Counted from the stretch's first letter, positions 11,702-24,480 are shown. The stretch is DNA of 64,000 bases from Neodontobutis hainanensis (GCA_024349245.1 JALDNG010000020.1:5541501-5605500), one strand, 5' to 3'. A program made the numbers and translations. Notes: generated by a model from the sequence alone, not told the origin.

Positions 11702-14700
11702 ATGAATAAAGGTAAGACTCAGTATTTTCTGTAAGCTGCCCTCTTAAATATTTAAACTACAGAAAATAGTCCAAGCAAAATGGATATTGAAATTTTGCGT
11801 AAAAAAGAAACTAAGGGAAGAGGAAACGAACGAGGGATTTTTGATACTTTTAGTAGTTCACTTCCCTGCAGCACTAGTGCACTTTAACACGATCATAACA
11901 TATTTGTGTAAAAATCTATTTTTACACAGATTTACAAAAAATAAATAAACCATCACATTATCAATTTAATATTTAGTAGTCTTGAAAAGTGATTCTTAAT
12001 GCAATATTTGGGGTGTCCAAAAACCTTTTTCCACCATTACATTTTGATATTAACTATGCTCAGGCTATGAATCTCTTTCTGTTTTTCTGAAAACATTTTA
12101 CTTTTTTCACTTTTTGTTAGTGGTATTAGACTTAGTTAACGTTTCTTTTTTTCTTTTTACTTGGATAAGCAAATGTGTAACGTGAAAGCGATCAGTTCAT
12201 CCTGCTGTACAGTCCATTTATCGACTGCTGCTTTTGTGTGATTCCAGATGCAGCTGTCATTCAGGGGGCCTTCCTCTCGGCCAATAGGGTCTCCTCACTG
12301 TCCTCCCTTCAGAAGGCCGACTGGCACAGAGTGGATCGTTCAGTCCTGGAGGCTCTTAGAGAAATTGGCGGCCCGAAGGAAGAGAAGAAGTCTTTGGTCT
12401 GTGCTGTGTGGCTAAAACTGCTCAGTGATGAAGCTAAGGAGGACATTGAGGTGGCCTGGAGAGAGAGTCCGTTCTTCACTTTACAAAATGGCCTCCCTGA
12501 GCTGAACCGGGCAGTCCTGCTGGAGCTGGTCAGGTCCACAGCTTCCACAGATATTTACACACGTCTACTCTTGTGTTTTCCTTTGTCGCAGTTGTGCTTT
12601 GAGCTTGAACGTCTTGTACAACACACAAGTAGCAGCCCCGTAAGAGAAGAGGATGTGGGACTTTTCTTTGATGTTTGGTGGGAGTTGTGGAGAAGCAGAG
12701 ATGTGCAGAAGGACAGCAAAGAAGAAGTGTTCATGAAAGAAGTTGCACGTTTGTCTTCAGAGTCTAATAATGTATCACAACAGCAGCCCGCTAAAAGGTT
12801 CAAACTCGACACAACAGACTTGCAAACGTCAACAAGTCCCGCTGGTGACGTCCTCCACATCCTCTTGTATGCATTGAAAGATTTGAGAGATCATGTGACT
12901 ACGACAGAACTAGGTTTTAGAGCTCTCTCTATTTCTCTCGATGCATTTTATTCATCCTTTCTCATAGACACCAGTGTAATGCCTCCGACTGAAGAGAAGC
13001 TGCAAATCCTGTCAAATGTAGCTGTGATCAGGGAAAAGCACAACGAGAAAGTGAGTCCTGAAGTTCTTCAAGACTCTTTGAAAGACTTGCAGGCATCTCG
13101 AGTTCCTTCTCAGTTCAAACCAATTTGCTTAGCGCTCGACGAAGCCTTGGGGATTATAACAGATCTCATAGAGTTTTGGCTCAAGGGTGACATTTTGAAA
13201 GTAGAAGACAGTTCAAATCCAAGTTACTTTGCATTTAGGTTAAAACTAAGTCTCCAAAACGTCATAGCAGCGCTAGACAAAACATCTGAAACTGTTGATT
13301 ATAAGACTCTAAAGAAGTTGTTGGAGTCACGGTGTTTCTCAGATTTAGAAATTACCCCTGAAGTAAGCGCTAAAATTGCAATGACGATCATCTCTAATCA
13401 AATGGACGACTACCATAACTTTGCCTTGTTGTTTGCCGGAGAGAAGAGCTGGGCCACATGTGATGACAGCTGGGTGGACTTCCTGGAAAAGAACAAATCG
13501 GCTTTTCAGCAGCAAAACACGCTCATTCAGCTCACCTCAAGCCTCATGAGCAAATTCAACAGCGACTCTGTGAATGTGACCCAGTGCAGGAAGCTGATGA
13601 AAGTCACAGCAGACATTTTTTCCAGACTTTCGTTAGATGATAAAAACAAAGTGTTGGCTGCTATGATGGGAATATCTACAAGAGGTTTTTTGGGGAGCTC
13701 TGTACCCTCTGCTGTGACAACAAGCTTTGAACAAGAGCTGAACATGGCATTTAACTGCATCATCCAAGGAGGAGGTGGAGCTTCAGCTTCTCCTCAAGGA
13801 AACCTGAACACAGCGGTTTCATTAGTGGCAAGAGTTGTCTTTCAAAACCCAGAGGCTGCTGTGAGGGCTGTCTGTAATTCAGCCATTTCCAATAAAGGAG
13901 CTTTCTCTCTTATGGCAAAAATACTGCAGCAGTTGCCAGGACTGACAGTAGGAGATAAGGGTCTGCTCTGCCACTGTGTTAGGGACATCATCCGAACTAA
14001 ACAGCTGTCAAACAGTGAGACGGAGCAGTTGGTGAAGTTTCTGTCTTTACTGATGCAGCCCATTGTGATGGTTGAAGAAGGAAAGAGGGAAAGCTTCCTG
14101 TCTCCACAGAGGGTTGTTAATGCGTTTGTCCTGCCAAACCTTTCTTTTAAAGGTAAGTATTCTCCATAAGCTGTGTGTTGTTTGTAGTTAATACAAAAGT
14201 AGTAATTTTTGGAATAACATACATAAAAAGATAGGACGTAGTCGGATTTAAAAGTATGAAACCTGGAATATTGTTTTGAATTTTTCACAATTTTTTTTTT
14301 ATGCTGCTCCATACCCCACTAGACCAATGTTGATATGAATGTATCTATAAACCCACTTGTTTTCTGCCTGCGTTGCACTATATTATATTTTTGAGTGTGT
14401 AACCCTCAGCCAATCGCAGCTCACAAAAGAAGGAAAATTACAGCAAAACCTAAAGACAGAAGTTCATTACAAAATGTATATGGATTTGACTGGAAATTTG
14501 CATATTATTATGCCTTGAAACAAGAATTAACACTATCATTCATTTAGAGGTAATGTATAATTTAGAAACTATCAAACACAACTATATTTAATTCACTCCT
14601 CTACATTGTCTCCAGGCAAAAGCTGTGTGGACTTTGAAGTGAGTCTGCAACTGCTTCACAGTGCCCTGTGTGTGGACCTTCAGGACAGCCCCCCCTCTTC

Positions 14701-16515
14701 TCACTGGGCGATGCACTGCTCCCCTTTCCCTCTGTTGTTTGTTCTGGCCCAGCTTTACAACCAGACTCTGAGGTGGGACACAGTGAAAACCCTTTCTGTT
14801 TTTGTCAGGACCACTTTATGTATTCAGGTTGTTGAACCTTGTTCTTGTTTTAGGCGATGGGAGCAGCAAACAGTCTGCCCCAGGGTCCCATTGGGGTCCA
14901 TGGAGACCCAGGAGCTACTGGCGACAGTGTTATTTGCTTTGGGGCAGGTGGTTGGGACAGAGGTGGCAGCGGACCCTGACAGTTGGTCTAGGGCTCTGTT
15001 TTGGCTCTACAACAAAATAGAGGAGCTGGACTGGACAGTCCGCTTCCTCTTGAAACCTGTGTGGGGTGACCACTTCAAAAATGAGGTGCCTGGACCTCTG
15101 CTCGCAGTCTCTGACCTCCCTGAGCAGGTAAAAACTCTCAATTACAGTGTGCTAAACCCAACTACTGTTTTTTAAGTGTTTTGAAGGAGACATCACCTTA
15201 ATAATGTTACAAATTTTATTGTTTTACACTGTACAACCACAAAACAGGAGAGCTTCCTAGAGTTGAATGTCAAAAATATAAATGAGAATAAGCACTAACA
15301 CTAAAATTATAATTTAGTAACCATCTGTTACTCTTGCTTCAGGAGTGGTCAGGGCTGGATCTGCCCCAGTACGGCCCAGGGACCGGGCTGCTGGCCTGGA
15401 CTGAGTGCTGCTGTATATCTGATTCTCTACAGTCCACAATGTTGTCCTGTCTCAGTCTGGACCAAAGCCAACCAGAACAAGTCAATATGTTCAGTAAAGG
15501 CCTGTTGGTGGCACTGACACAAACCCTACCCAGCTGCTCATTGTCCCAGTGGTCCCGGCTTTTAAGAGCCTTAAGGACGCTCATCAACTCAGGACGCCTC
15601 TATGTACCATTCTCCCTCGAGTACATTGACTACCTGCCCCTCTTAGACCTGCGGAAGTTTTCTTGTGAGCTACGCCTGTCTGTCCTGCTTCTGAGAGTTT
15701 TTCAGCTGTTGTGTGGCTCGAGCTGCTCCCATTGGCTCTCACAGGACGGCTGGAGGCATGTCGGGACACTGTATGCACACGCTGTGAGGGACATGATCGG
15801 TTCACTCAAAACCAAGCTGCCTCCTTCCTCTGCTAAAGCTCCAGTGCTTCCTAAAACAGCAGAGGAATCCCAAACAGCAGAGGTGTTGGCAGTGGAAAGA
15901 GTCCCCAGCCAGGAGGTGCTTTTTGTGCTCAGTCAGATATTCTGTCATGTTCAGCATGTCCAGGTACAAGTCAGTAGTTGTGTTCATTTATCAGCATCAC
16001 AATATCAACAATCTAATGCGTGATCCGTATCACAAAGAACTTTGTCGATCATAATTAGTTGTATAGTAACATTCAACCCAGTTGCACATCAGATTGTTCT
16101 ACTGGTATTGTGTAGATTCTATACATGTTTTTGATTTCGATTCAAAGTCTATTTTGGCTAATATTTAAAGTACAGTAAGCCAACATTTAGCCATGAAAGA
16201 CTCTTGCTCTTAAACTACTAATAGCTATTATATCAAACATATTTTTTGTTTACAGTACAACTGTTTGAGGGTTTTTCTTTGTGTCTTTTCCAGGTGATGC
16301 TGCCAGAAGGCCAGTGTGAACCGCTGTTCCTGTCCAGTTTGGAGATCCTCAGTCACTATGAAACCATCATGGGAGCTTTCCCAGATAGCAGCAGCGCCCT
16401 GGAGAGCGATAACACTCGACACTTCTTCTCCACAATCACAGACAACCTGCAAAATCCGGAAATGAAGGCTGTGCTGAAGCAGAAGATTGCACAGCTCGTA
16501 ACATCGGCAGCTTAA
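11702..16515 (+). CDS. gemin4: Gem-associated protein 4 (Gemin4)
   Basis: Predicted 1062-residue subunit of the SMN complex, which loads Sm proteins onto spliceosomal snRNAs in cytoplasm and Cajal bodies. Human GEMIN4 has a very similar length (about 1058). Exons: 11702-11711 (ten coding bases, ATGAATAAAG), 12248-14152, 14616-14772, 14854-15127, 15343-15963, 16294-16515. Family matches include ADWHRVDRSVLEALREI near the N-terminus, CSPFPLLFVLAQL, LDWTVRFLLKP, the block GYG/GPGTGLLAWTECCC and FSKGLLVALTQ. The protein is alpha-helical with no catalytic motif, as expected. The large exon 2 opens without its own start; splicing the short first exon onto it gives MNKDAAVIQGAF. Intron 3 is only 81 bp, a multiple of three without a stop, so retention would keep the frame. 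AATAAA at 16598-16603 implies a short 3' UTR. The gene is head-to-head with tapbpl copy B and tail-to-tail with tlcd3a. Confidence 0.96.
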
Positions 16516-17394
16516 GAGACATAGTCAAACGTGTGTGTTTCTAGGTCTCTTATAGATTTCTCATCATGTTTGGGTCTCTCTGTATTTTTGTTGAGTAAAT
16601 AAATCTTTATTTGTGCAGCCTTTGTACTGTTTTAAATTCAGTTTTGTCAAGAGATTTAAATAACCACTCTGGAGAATTTGCATTCATTAAAAGATCATGT
16701 ATTTGTTATTAAAAAATAACATCTTTAAACGTTTACCATGGTGTCGTACAAAGTCTGAGTGCAGTAAGTTTGTAAAAGGTTTTTCATTTTTATGTCATCC
16801 AGCCAAGTATTACAGCTACATTTTAGATCATTCTAATGTAATGGAACTGAGGTATTGCACAGTACCTCAGTTAAAACACTTAAATTATGTAATTTACTGT
16901 CAGGCTGTCACTGATATTGTGTGTGAGAGAAGAAGTGTTACATTTATAGTGCTTATAAAACCTCATTTTTTGCCTGGGTTTATATTTGTTGCATGCGCTT
17001 AACCAGATGGGACCTATTGTGTCTGTAGTTACAAAGTCCCCATATGGTTGTACAACACCCAAGTCTATGTATCTTAAGAGTAATTCTTAAGATACCTCAA
17101 AAGATCTTTACTTTTTTGGGGAATGTATTGTTTGTTAATGTACTGAATGTTTTTGTTCTTCACTAACTTTGTAAGGCACCATAGATTAGCAGCTTATTCA
17201 CATTGTATTAGCATTAAATCAACGCATTAAAACAAACTTTATACAACCAATTAAACAAAATGACTAGACATGAGACAAGTGTAACTGGTAAAGAAAAGAA
17301 ACATTGCTTTTCAAATTGTGTTTTTGTCTGCAGCGTTTGTCAAGATTATTTCAAATGAGCAAAAATCATCAGAGCTCCAGAGAATCCAGTGTTC
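16516..17394. other. Tail-to-tail intergenic region, gemin4/tlcd3a
   Basis: Holds the gemin4 poly(A) signal at 16598 and presumably the tlcd3a 3' UTR. A 10-bp perfect inverted repeat lies at 17069-17095. No coding sequence is recognised; the open frames here are short and AT-rich. Confidence 0.6.
17069..17095. repeat. Perfect 10-bp inverted repeat (hairpin)
   Basis: GTATCTTAAG and CTTAAGATAC are separated by seven bases. The hairpin lies between the convergent gemin4 and tlcd3a genes. It could fold in either 3' transcript, but there is no direct evidence for a function. Confidence 0.6.
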
Positions 17395-19524
17395 TCAGTC
17401 TGTCCTTAGTTTCTCTTTGTGGTCGTCTGTCTTCACTTTCTTGTGACGCAGGTAAAGTCTGTTAGCTTTCTTTAAAAGGAGGATAAACCAGTAAATCTGT
17501 GGAGCCAGGATGACTACATTACCCACGTTACAGTGCAGTGGTAAATGTAAAGCCACTTTGTGCAGTGGAATCCCAAACTGTCTTCCATACATCCAGTACA
17601 TGAAGGGGAAGATAAGGATACGACAGGTGAAGAAACTCAGCAGGACAACAATACCATTGAGTCGGTGCCAACAACTGCCGTCAAGGCCCAGCTGTGTTGG
17701 AGGGAAGAAGAAGAGAGAGATGTACAGTATGTCAAAATGGAGTAGCTCTAAGTTAAGCAACAAAAGATTATTATTTACAAATTTATTTATTATGCACTCA
17801 AACAACTGGATAAAAAACCAGAGTAATTAACTGAAAAAGGATATGCATTTTCAGTTCATCAGCACTGGACAGACACGTCAAAATCTGTCAAACTCAAGAA
17901 TAAGTATTTCTGCTTTTCCACCAGTCAAAGTAAAAGTAGTCAACAAAAATATTATTTATTATCATTACTATTGAAGTATTTCACTAATTTCTTGGACTAA
18001 AGTAAGTACTACTGCTAATATTATTAGTACTAGCTGGAGTTTTTCAGGTAGGATTACACTTCTACCAAAATGAATTAAAAAAAAACGTTAACAAATATTC
18101 TGGAGTGACTTTCACCTATGAAAGAAAATCAAATCAGTGCCAAAACACAATAAAATAGGCTTAAAGTGAGCTCTCTTTCGGGTCTTCTCCAGAAGCATCA
18201 ATTTAAGCTAATTTATTGTGTTTTGGGGAAAACCAAAGGAAAAGGCATTGCAGTACCTGGATGAAAATCTTCCCAAGTGAGATGAACGGAGTGCTGTACT
18301 CTGTGGTGAATAGGCAGCCAATAAAGAAATCACCCAGTCCTTTTCTAAAGAACTACAAAAAAACGAATAGGCCAACTTGTTGTAAAAATGCAGAGAGACA
18401 GTTCCCTCTTGTTCTTACCAAAGTGATGGGGATAAAAATGAAGAGCAACGTCACATGATGGAGAACTAACATCCAGTCTTTACGAAGGAAAGCCTTGATT
18501 GTTTGAAGAGAGTTATGACCACTGATATGACCTCTGACCCTCTGAGTATGAAAGTAGGTCAGATACATGGCATAGATATCAAAGGCCATGTAGGGAGCTC
18601 CAAACACCACAAAGCTATTGACCAACCAGTGGCTAAACACAGAGAATAGGCACATTTTTAGTGGGAACCATGTCTGACAATGACCTGTACTGAGAGCTCT
18701 CCTACCTGTCGGTCATCACATCAGTGCAGGACATCACAACTGTCACTCCGGCTGCTGTAGCCAAAGATGCATGGACAGCAGAGACCAACCTGAGGAAAGG
18801 TGACATGGTCAGAGCAGGATCTCTCATTTCAGTGTAAGTCAAAAACAAATTAAGGACAGCTATCTACAACATAAAATTGCACACTTTTACAATGGTAAGT
18901 TACATTCTCATATTATAACCCAGCAGTATATTGTATTGTAAATTTGTGCAGGGTATTAGGAAAACATTGGATGATGTCTGACTGTTGTTATTGAGTTTTC
19001 CCTTTGGCAGAGTAAAGAGTTTTATGTTAAATATTTAAATGTTAAATATATATGGATATGGAGATATGGACTAACTTATGTGGGTCACATGCCTAAAGTA
19101 TTGGGGGAATAACACTATTAAATTCGAGAATGTGGAAAAGTTAGGCTCTCAACCTGGCGTTTCCAAGGTAACAAGCTACACACACAAGTCACACACAGCG
19201 CCATCTAGCCTACATTTAACTTTACGTTTGGTTTCTCCTAAAATAGATTTTGTTGTAAACTAAGCACATTGTTACTGCTTAATTTACTTGTAAGGTTCTG
19301 TTCGAACGTATAGGTGGAAGTGACTAACAAAAACCTTGTCATTAACTAGCTAGCGGTTATCCTAACGCCATTAGAGGAGTCCATATTGGAACGACTGACC
19401 TCTCGCTGACAGAAACCACGTCTGCATCACTCCAATGTGAGAACAGTCTCTTCAAAACCGCCCTAAAGCTAAAGAAAAGTCCCGGGAACAACATAACACC
19501 GCAAGCCAAAGTAAAAAACAGCAT
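17395..19524 (-). CDS. tlcd3a: TLC domain-containing protein 3A (FAM57A)
   Basis: Predicted 271-residue multipass membrane protein of the TRAM-LAG1-CLN8 family; related proteins act in lipid and ceramide metabolism at the ER or plasma membrane. Five exons: 19400-19524, 18706-18789, 18419-18632, 18257-18352, 17395-17691, all with good GT-AG sites and consistent phase. The N-terminus MLFFTLACGVMLFPGLFF is a membrane anchor. The TLC core includes YMAFDIYAMYL, WMLVLHHVTLLFIF (the histidine pair typical of TLC domains), GDFFIGCLFTTEYSTPF, and RILIFPFMYWMYGRQ followed by APQIYWFILLL. The tail is basic (KKVKTDDHKEK). Identification rests on colinear similarity to human TLCD3A and on its tail-to-tail position with gemin4, as on human 17p13.3. 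The exon at 18257 needs the acceptor after a T-rich tract at 18353; the nearer AG would put a stop in frame. Confidence 0.93.
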
Positions 19525-20089
19525 TTTGCAGCCGCCTTCTCCTAAACAGCTGCAGAATAAAGAAGTGAAAGGTTAATTTAGCTAGCCACGAGAACTAGCT
19601 AGTAGCATTATGCTACTTCCTATTTTAGATGACGACAAACCAACACTGACAGCTGAGGGGCGACCTTCAACGTTTGAAAAAATGCTCTAAGGCTAGTAAT
19701 GGCATTGTTTATGTCATTACTAGTTTGTACAATTGTGGTTAGCCTAAATAATGAAAATATAATTTTATTCAGCCTTTGCCTTTAGTGCAAGGTTTAGTAC
19801 TAAATATATTAAACAACTGTGTCCCCAAAATCAAGCAAAGTCATTCCTGAACAAACAAATTACTCTATATAACAGCAGTAAACATAAAAAGTCTAGACAT
19901 GATAAGAACTATTAACAGATTATTTAAACGTTTATTTCTATTTACAGCCACCTAACTGATAAATTTGATTTTTAGTTGGTCTCGTTGGTTTACAATGTTT
20001 AACTACTTTGTTTTGTATTTTTGTTTGTTTTGAATTATTAGACCATGCATCTGAAATAAAGTTGAATTGAAAATAAGTTAAGTTGACTG
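19525..20089. other. tlcd3a promoter and flank
   Basis: The sequence just upstream of the tlcd3a start should contain its promoter; no specific element is convincing. The rest is AT-rich with no gene recognised. Confidence 0.4.
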
Positions 20090-20212
20090 CAGTCAGAATT
20101 GACAAAGTCTCTTGGAATAGAGACGAAACGTCTTCACCTTAAAAACTAAGTCCAGATACTTTTACTCAAACCTTTGCTTTAAGATGTCCTGGATGATTGA
20201 GAACCTTGACAG
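20090..20212 (+). repeat. Dispersed teleost repeat, best copy in window
   Basis: Contains GACAAAGTCTCTTGGAATAG, then GACGAAACGTCTTC, and ends near GTCCTGGATGATTGAGAACC. I recognise this arrangement as a common interspersed element in fish genomes. Inverted copies lie at 8540 and at 59979. It probably derives from an old transposable element. Confidence 0.6.
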
Positions 20213-20512
20213 ACAAACTGCAGTTATTGTTAATATTATTTTATTAGTTAAAAATACAACAGACATTAAGAGTCATAGTCTTAATTTTTAGTATTTCTTG
20301 TTTTTTGATTAGTCAAAACTGGGTCACTGAGGCTAGGACAGATTTTTGTCAATATATGGAACAAGAGGCTTAAACTTGAGAGAGTCCACATCAAAAAGGA
20401 TTATATCACCCTAGTCATGGCTGACCACAGGCTATTACATTATTTACTTAAATGAGTTGATAATTTCACAGTGTAGTCAACCAGTCCTTCTTTCATGCAT
20501 GTTTTTATTTGT

Positions 20513-22895
20513 TCACATAAAGTTACATTTCTGTAGCAGCTGAGTAACCTGAGTGGCATCTCCAGTAATCATATTAAACACATGGTGCCTGTGTCCACAT
20601 CTGTCCATGAGCCACTGCAGAGCTTGTCCTTGGTCTTTGACATGTCTCTCCACTGTCTTTCCTCTGAGTTCATCTCCAAATGTGAACAGTACTAAAGCGC
20701 TACTCCAAATATTGCCTCCCAAAACACTAAGGTACTTCTCCAATGCCTTCCTGTCTTTCTCTTTGAACGAGTCCACAGGCACAACCAGGAGGAACACTAC
20801 TTTGCTCCTAACGGAACACAAGGCAGGACTTCGGCTGATCTCCGTCTTTACCTGCTCAGGATTGGCCAAACCAAAAAGACTCCACCCAGGTGTGTCCACC
20901 ACCGTCACAAAACACCCAGATACAACCCCCTGTTCTGCACTGCACCGGGACGTCTTTATATTCGTTTGGAAATGTCTTCTGTTTAGAATCAAGTTTCCCA
21001 CTGTGCTTTTCCCTGACTTTCTCCGGCCCAGAAGAACAAGGCTTAGTGCAGACTGTGACTCCTGGACTAATGGACATGCTGCAGAACAGATATACAATTA
21101 AAAGAAGGTAAGTACATATAAGCTTACTTTGTCTATAGCCATGATTTTGAAGCTCATTAATGCTGTGTCTTGATATTATCCCATATATTAATATCCATAA
21201 AACAAATAGTGAGCTGTGTTATATGCAGGACTTACCTCTGGGCAGATACGCTAATGCTGGTGCACTCCATTGTCTCTGTTGCAAGACATAAACAGCGTCA
21301 GGTTGGTCATAAGCATTACGTACAGGCATCATTTCTATCTGGTCTCGGGTTCTGTCTGGCCCACTCCTCTCTCCCCTCCTCATGTCCCTCCTTAGATGTG
21401 CATAGCCTTCTGCAGGACGCCTATTGGTGTCTATTATCTTCTGCATCTTGATAAACAGCTCTCTGACTTCAGACTCAGAGGTCCATGGCTGCCTTGTCAG
21501 GACGTGGCAGCGTTTTCCACATCGCTCCAGCAGCCACTGCAGAGTCCTGCTCTGTCGTCTGATGTGCTCCTGAATGGGAGTGTCTCCTGTATAAAAGAAA
21601 ATGCAATCACAGTTTAAACCTAGGACAACTCTTAATGATTTACAGTGGTCAGTGCATAATCTAAAGTGCATAAAAACATTCAGACCTTGCATTAACTCTG
21701 TCCACATAAGATCCAATCACTCTGCACTCGGCTTACCTAAACAGTCTCCATGAGTGAAAAGGAGCATTGCACTCTGCCAGATGGGGGTATGGAGCCGCCT
21801 CAGCTGGGCCTCCATGGCTCTCCACTGCTCCAGACCAAAGGGGGAGCTGGCAGACATCACCAGGAGGATGACATCAGGCTGCGATTCACACAGCGCCAGG
21901 CCTCGCAGGAGCTCCTCTGACACTCGGTTTTTGGTGGGACGGTCGGACAGCCACCCAGGAGTGTCCACCACTGTAATCTAAAGAAATATGTCAGAGAACA
22001 TAATCAGAACAGAAATAACTCATTTGAATAATACTGGCTGAGTTATTAATATTATTAATATTCACTAGAGGCTAGGAGGGTTAAGTGTCTTGCCCAAGGA
22101 CACAACGACAGTATGAACTGTAGGGAGAGCGGGAATCAAACCACCAACCTTTCTGTTATAGAAAGGCCACGCTCAGTGGAAAGTCAATCCCAGCTGCTTT
22201 GTGTGTCAGGCCTGGTTTCACCCTGGACAATAGCTTGGTTGTCGCAGGGCTAACATTTCAAGACAGATAAACATTTACTGTCACAATAATTCATTATTGA
22301 AAATCTGAGTCTCTACACACGCATGTCTTAGTCACTATACAGCAGAAAGGCTGTAACCTATTAATCTTAGTTTAGTCGGGTTAAGCCCTGAAACAAAATA
22401 GTTCAGGGTTTAGTCAGTGGTTACACTTAAGGACTTTATTTATTCAGACGGTATAGTCCTGCTTTGGTTCTGAATTCTTTTGAGTTGTGTTTAGTGATGG
22501 TTTTGTGCCTAGGTGTATTCCAAGGGTGTGGTCTTGGTTAAGTCCCTTTTTTCATTTAATACAGGACTAAACACAGACCACTCTGTGAACATACTGCCAT
22601 ACTGTCTTAAAATACAATGTTTTAATTGTGTCACATTGATCATAAATACTCAAACCTGTTTTCCAAAGACATTGCTTGTGGCTTTGCTGCTGTGTGTTGT
22701 GCTTTTGCCAAAGGCTTGTCGTCCCAGGATGATGTTTCCTGTTGAGCTCTTTCCACTTTGTTTCTCACCCAGTAGCAGCAGCAGCACTAATCCAGATGGA
22801 TTTGCTCCTGGAAAGACGTTTGTAATACTTTCAAACAAACACCAAAATACAGTTTTCTGTGTCACTGCCAGTAACTTACCAAAAGAGAGTGCCAT
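20513..22895 (-). CDS. GIMAP/AIG1-like protein with two GTPase domains
   Basis: Predicted 441-residue GTP-binding protein of the immune-associated nucleotide-binding (GIMAP) family; relatives act on lymphocyte and organelle membranes. Five exons: 22880-22895, 22656-22807, 21737-21977, 21236-21586, 20513-21078. Domain 1 (residues about 11-230) has P-loop GEKQSGKSS, DTPGW, a G4-region FTHGD and the family box ERCGKRCHVL. Domain 2 (from about residue 260) has P-loop GRRKSGKST, DTPGW, FTFGDEL and RCGHRHHVF. Domain 1 is split over three exons, while domain 2 lies in one exon. The protein resembles fish GIMAP8-like proteins, which often have tandem domains, but I cannot give an orthologue. No C-terminal transmembrane segment is seen. 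An AATAAA only four bases after the stop (20504-20509, minus strand) suggests a very short 3' UTR. Further upstream exons cannot be excluded. Confidence 0.88.
22065..22190 (-). repeat. tRNA-derived SINE-like fragment
   Basis: GTGTCTTGCCCAAGGACACA followed by GCGGGAATCAAACCACCAAC is the inverted form of a widespread fish SINE body, with a tRNA-like B box on the minus strand. It lies in intron 2 of the GIMAP-like gene. Confidence 0.6.
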
Positions 22896-24137
22896 TTATA
22901 CAGTCCAGGATTTTAATTAGAGTCTAGTAAATCCTCTGGTAGACTGTACTGAAGTCCATCCAAATAAGCTCCTTTTCAGTTTGATCTCTATTTATTTAGT
23001 ACAGGAGTTATTCTGATTTCAAACCCAGCTGCACCTTTTAAATAATGCTTCTGCATTAAATAATGCTGCTAAAGGCAAAGTTCAAAGCTGACAAGTTTCC
23101 AGAGAACTGGCATTGGTCAATAAATGACTCATGTCAAGAATGCGGCACATGGAAATACAAATCAAGTCAGGAGTGGAGTAAGTACTAAGATCACAAAAAT
23201 ATCTATTATCAGCAAAATGTGGAAAAAACATTTAACTGCTGCAGGTTGTTTAAGATTTATTTAAGGATTTTTTCCCTATTTATGTCAGAACCAGAGCATG
23301 TCATTGTAATGAAGTGACATATTTTAGTGTGGCGTTACTTCAGACCCACTTCAGATGTCTCCTGTGTGGATATGGGAGCCTAAGGGGGTCAGCCCTCAAT
23401 GACACCGCACTTTGGACAGAATTAGGCCATTTGTGGATAATGGAGCAGGAAGTAGGCCAGGTCAGAGCACTACCATAACCATTACAATCAGGAAAAGCAC
23501 AAGAAAATGATACATCTGTGTTTTATTATGAACCCATAGCAATCACGTAAACTATAACATAGGCACATAACGCACCATTTCCAGGTTTAAAACTACTTAT
23601 AGTGTACAAAACTCTTATTAATGTTATAAGCATTCTTATTTTTTATTACATGACAATTAATTTATCTCAAAATGTATGCAAATGTAATTTTTGTTTGCCA
23701 TTCTACCTTAGTTTTTTTGCTTATACATTGATTCACTGTTACACAAGATTACAATCATTAGGCTACATAGAGCATTGTAATTTCGGAGTTGACCACTAGT
23801 CGACACTATGGAGCATAGAGTATTCCATTTCTTATCCTTCTTAAGTGGACAGCCCTCATATCCCTAACTCCTGAGCAGAATCGGATGATGGGAAGCGCAA
23901 ATATTTAATGTAATGACTTCTTATTCAAACATATGTCAAGACAAATGTTACTGTAAAGTGACTATTTAAAACAAATTCCCATCATTTAAACAGTGCTGAC
24001 TTTTATGCTCTGCGTGGTCTGGGTACCAGCTACATTTAATTTTCTTACATGTGAGGACTATTATTTATAAGAACCTGTTTTAATCTGAAAGCCAAAAATG
24101 TTTTCTTTAAAACAAAAAAAATCAATAAAATTTTCTT
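22896..24137. other. Intergenic, GIMAP-like 5' flank
   Basis: Should contain the promoter of the minus-strand GIMAP-like gene just above 22895. I see no convincing coding sequence; open frames are below 70 codons and AT-rich. Confidence 0.45.
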
Positions 24138-24345
24138 TGGGTGAGCACAGTATCAGTGGTTAGCACCTCAGCCTCAGGCCTTGTGGTGAGTACATGTGCG
24201 CTCTGTGGGTTCTCTCAGAGCGCTCTGACTTCCTCTTGAATGTGTTGAGGTGAATTGGTGACACTATACTATCCAGTGTGAATGAAGGAGAGTAAATGGT
24301 TGTCTGTCAGAGTCTCTTAGTGGTAGCCTTGATTTAGCTTTTGAC
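24138..24345 (+). repeat. Degraded teleost SINE-like repeat
   Basis: The words AGTGGTTAGCACCTCAGCCT, GGGTTCTCTCAGAGCGCTC and GGTGAATTGGTGACACTATA occur in the order of a very common fish repeat whose body begins GGCACGGTGGCTCAGTGG. The copy is diverged and internally shortened. Confidence 0.6.
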
Positions 24346-24474
24346 TGTTGCTCTATTGAGAAGCACTTTGTCATCAGAGGTTGAATTCAAATAAACCATA
24401 TAAATCCTAAAACTAGAGGCACATAGAAGGAAAAAAAAAGACCAAGACTAAAAGTAAAACCACTGTTCGTCGAC

Positions 24475-24480
24475 TTTATT
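24475..24480 (-). terminator. Candidate usp2 poly(A) signal
   Basis: AATAAA on the minus strand, about 970 bp downstream of the usp2 stop codon. A 3' UTR of this size would be normal for usp2. Other signals could be used. Confidence 0.4.

Noticed and set aside
13842..14312. 156-codon minus-strand open frame
   Set aside because: It is antisense to the gemin4 exon 2 coding region and its donor; a shadow frame with no domain.
18353..18655. Reading tlcd3a exon 3 on through the donor at 18418
   Set aside because: The extension loses similarity to TLCD3A at once. Splicing to 18352 restores the conserved TLC sequence.
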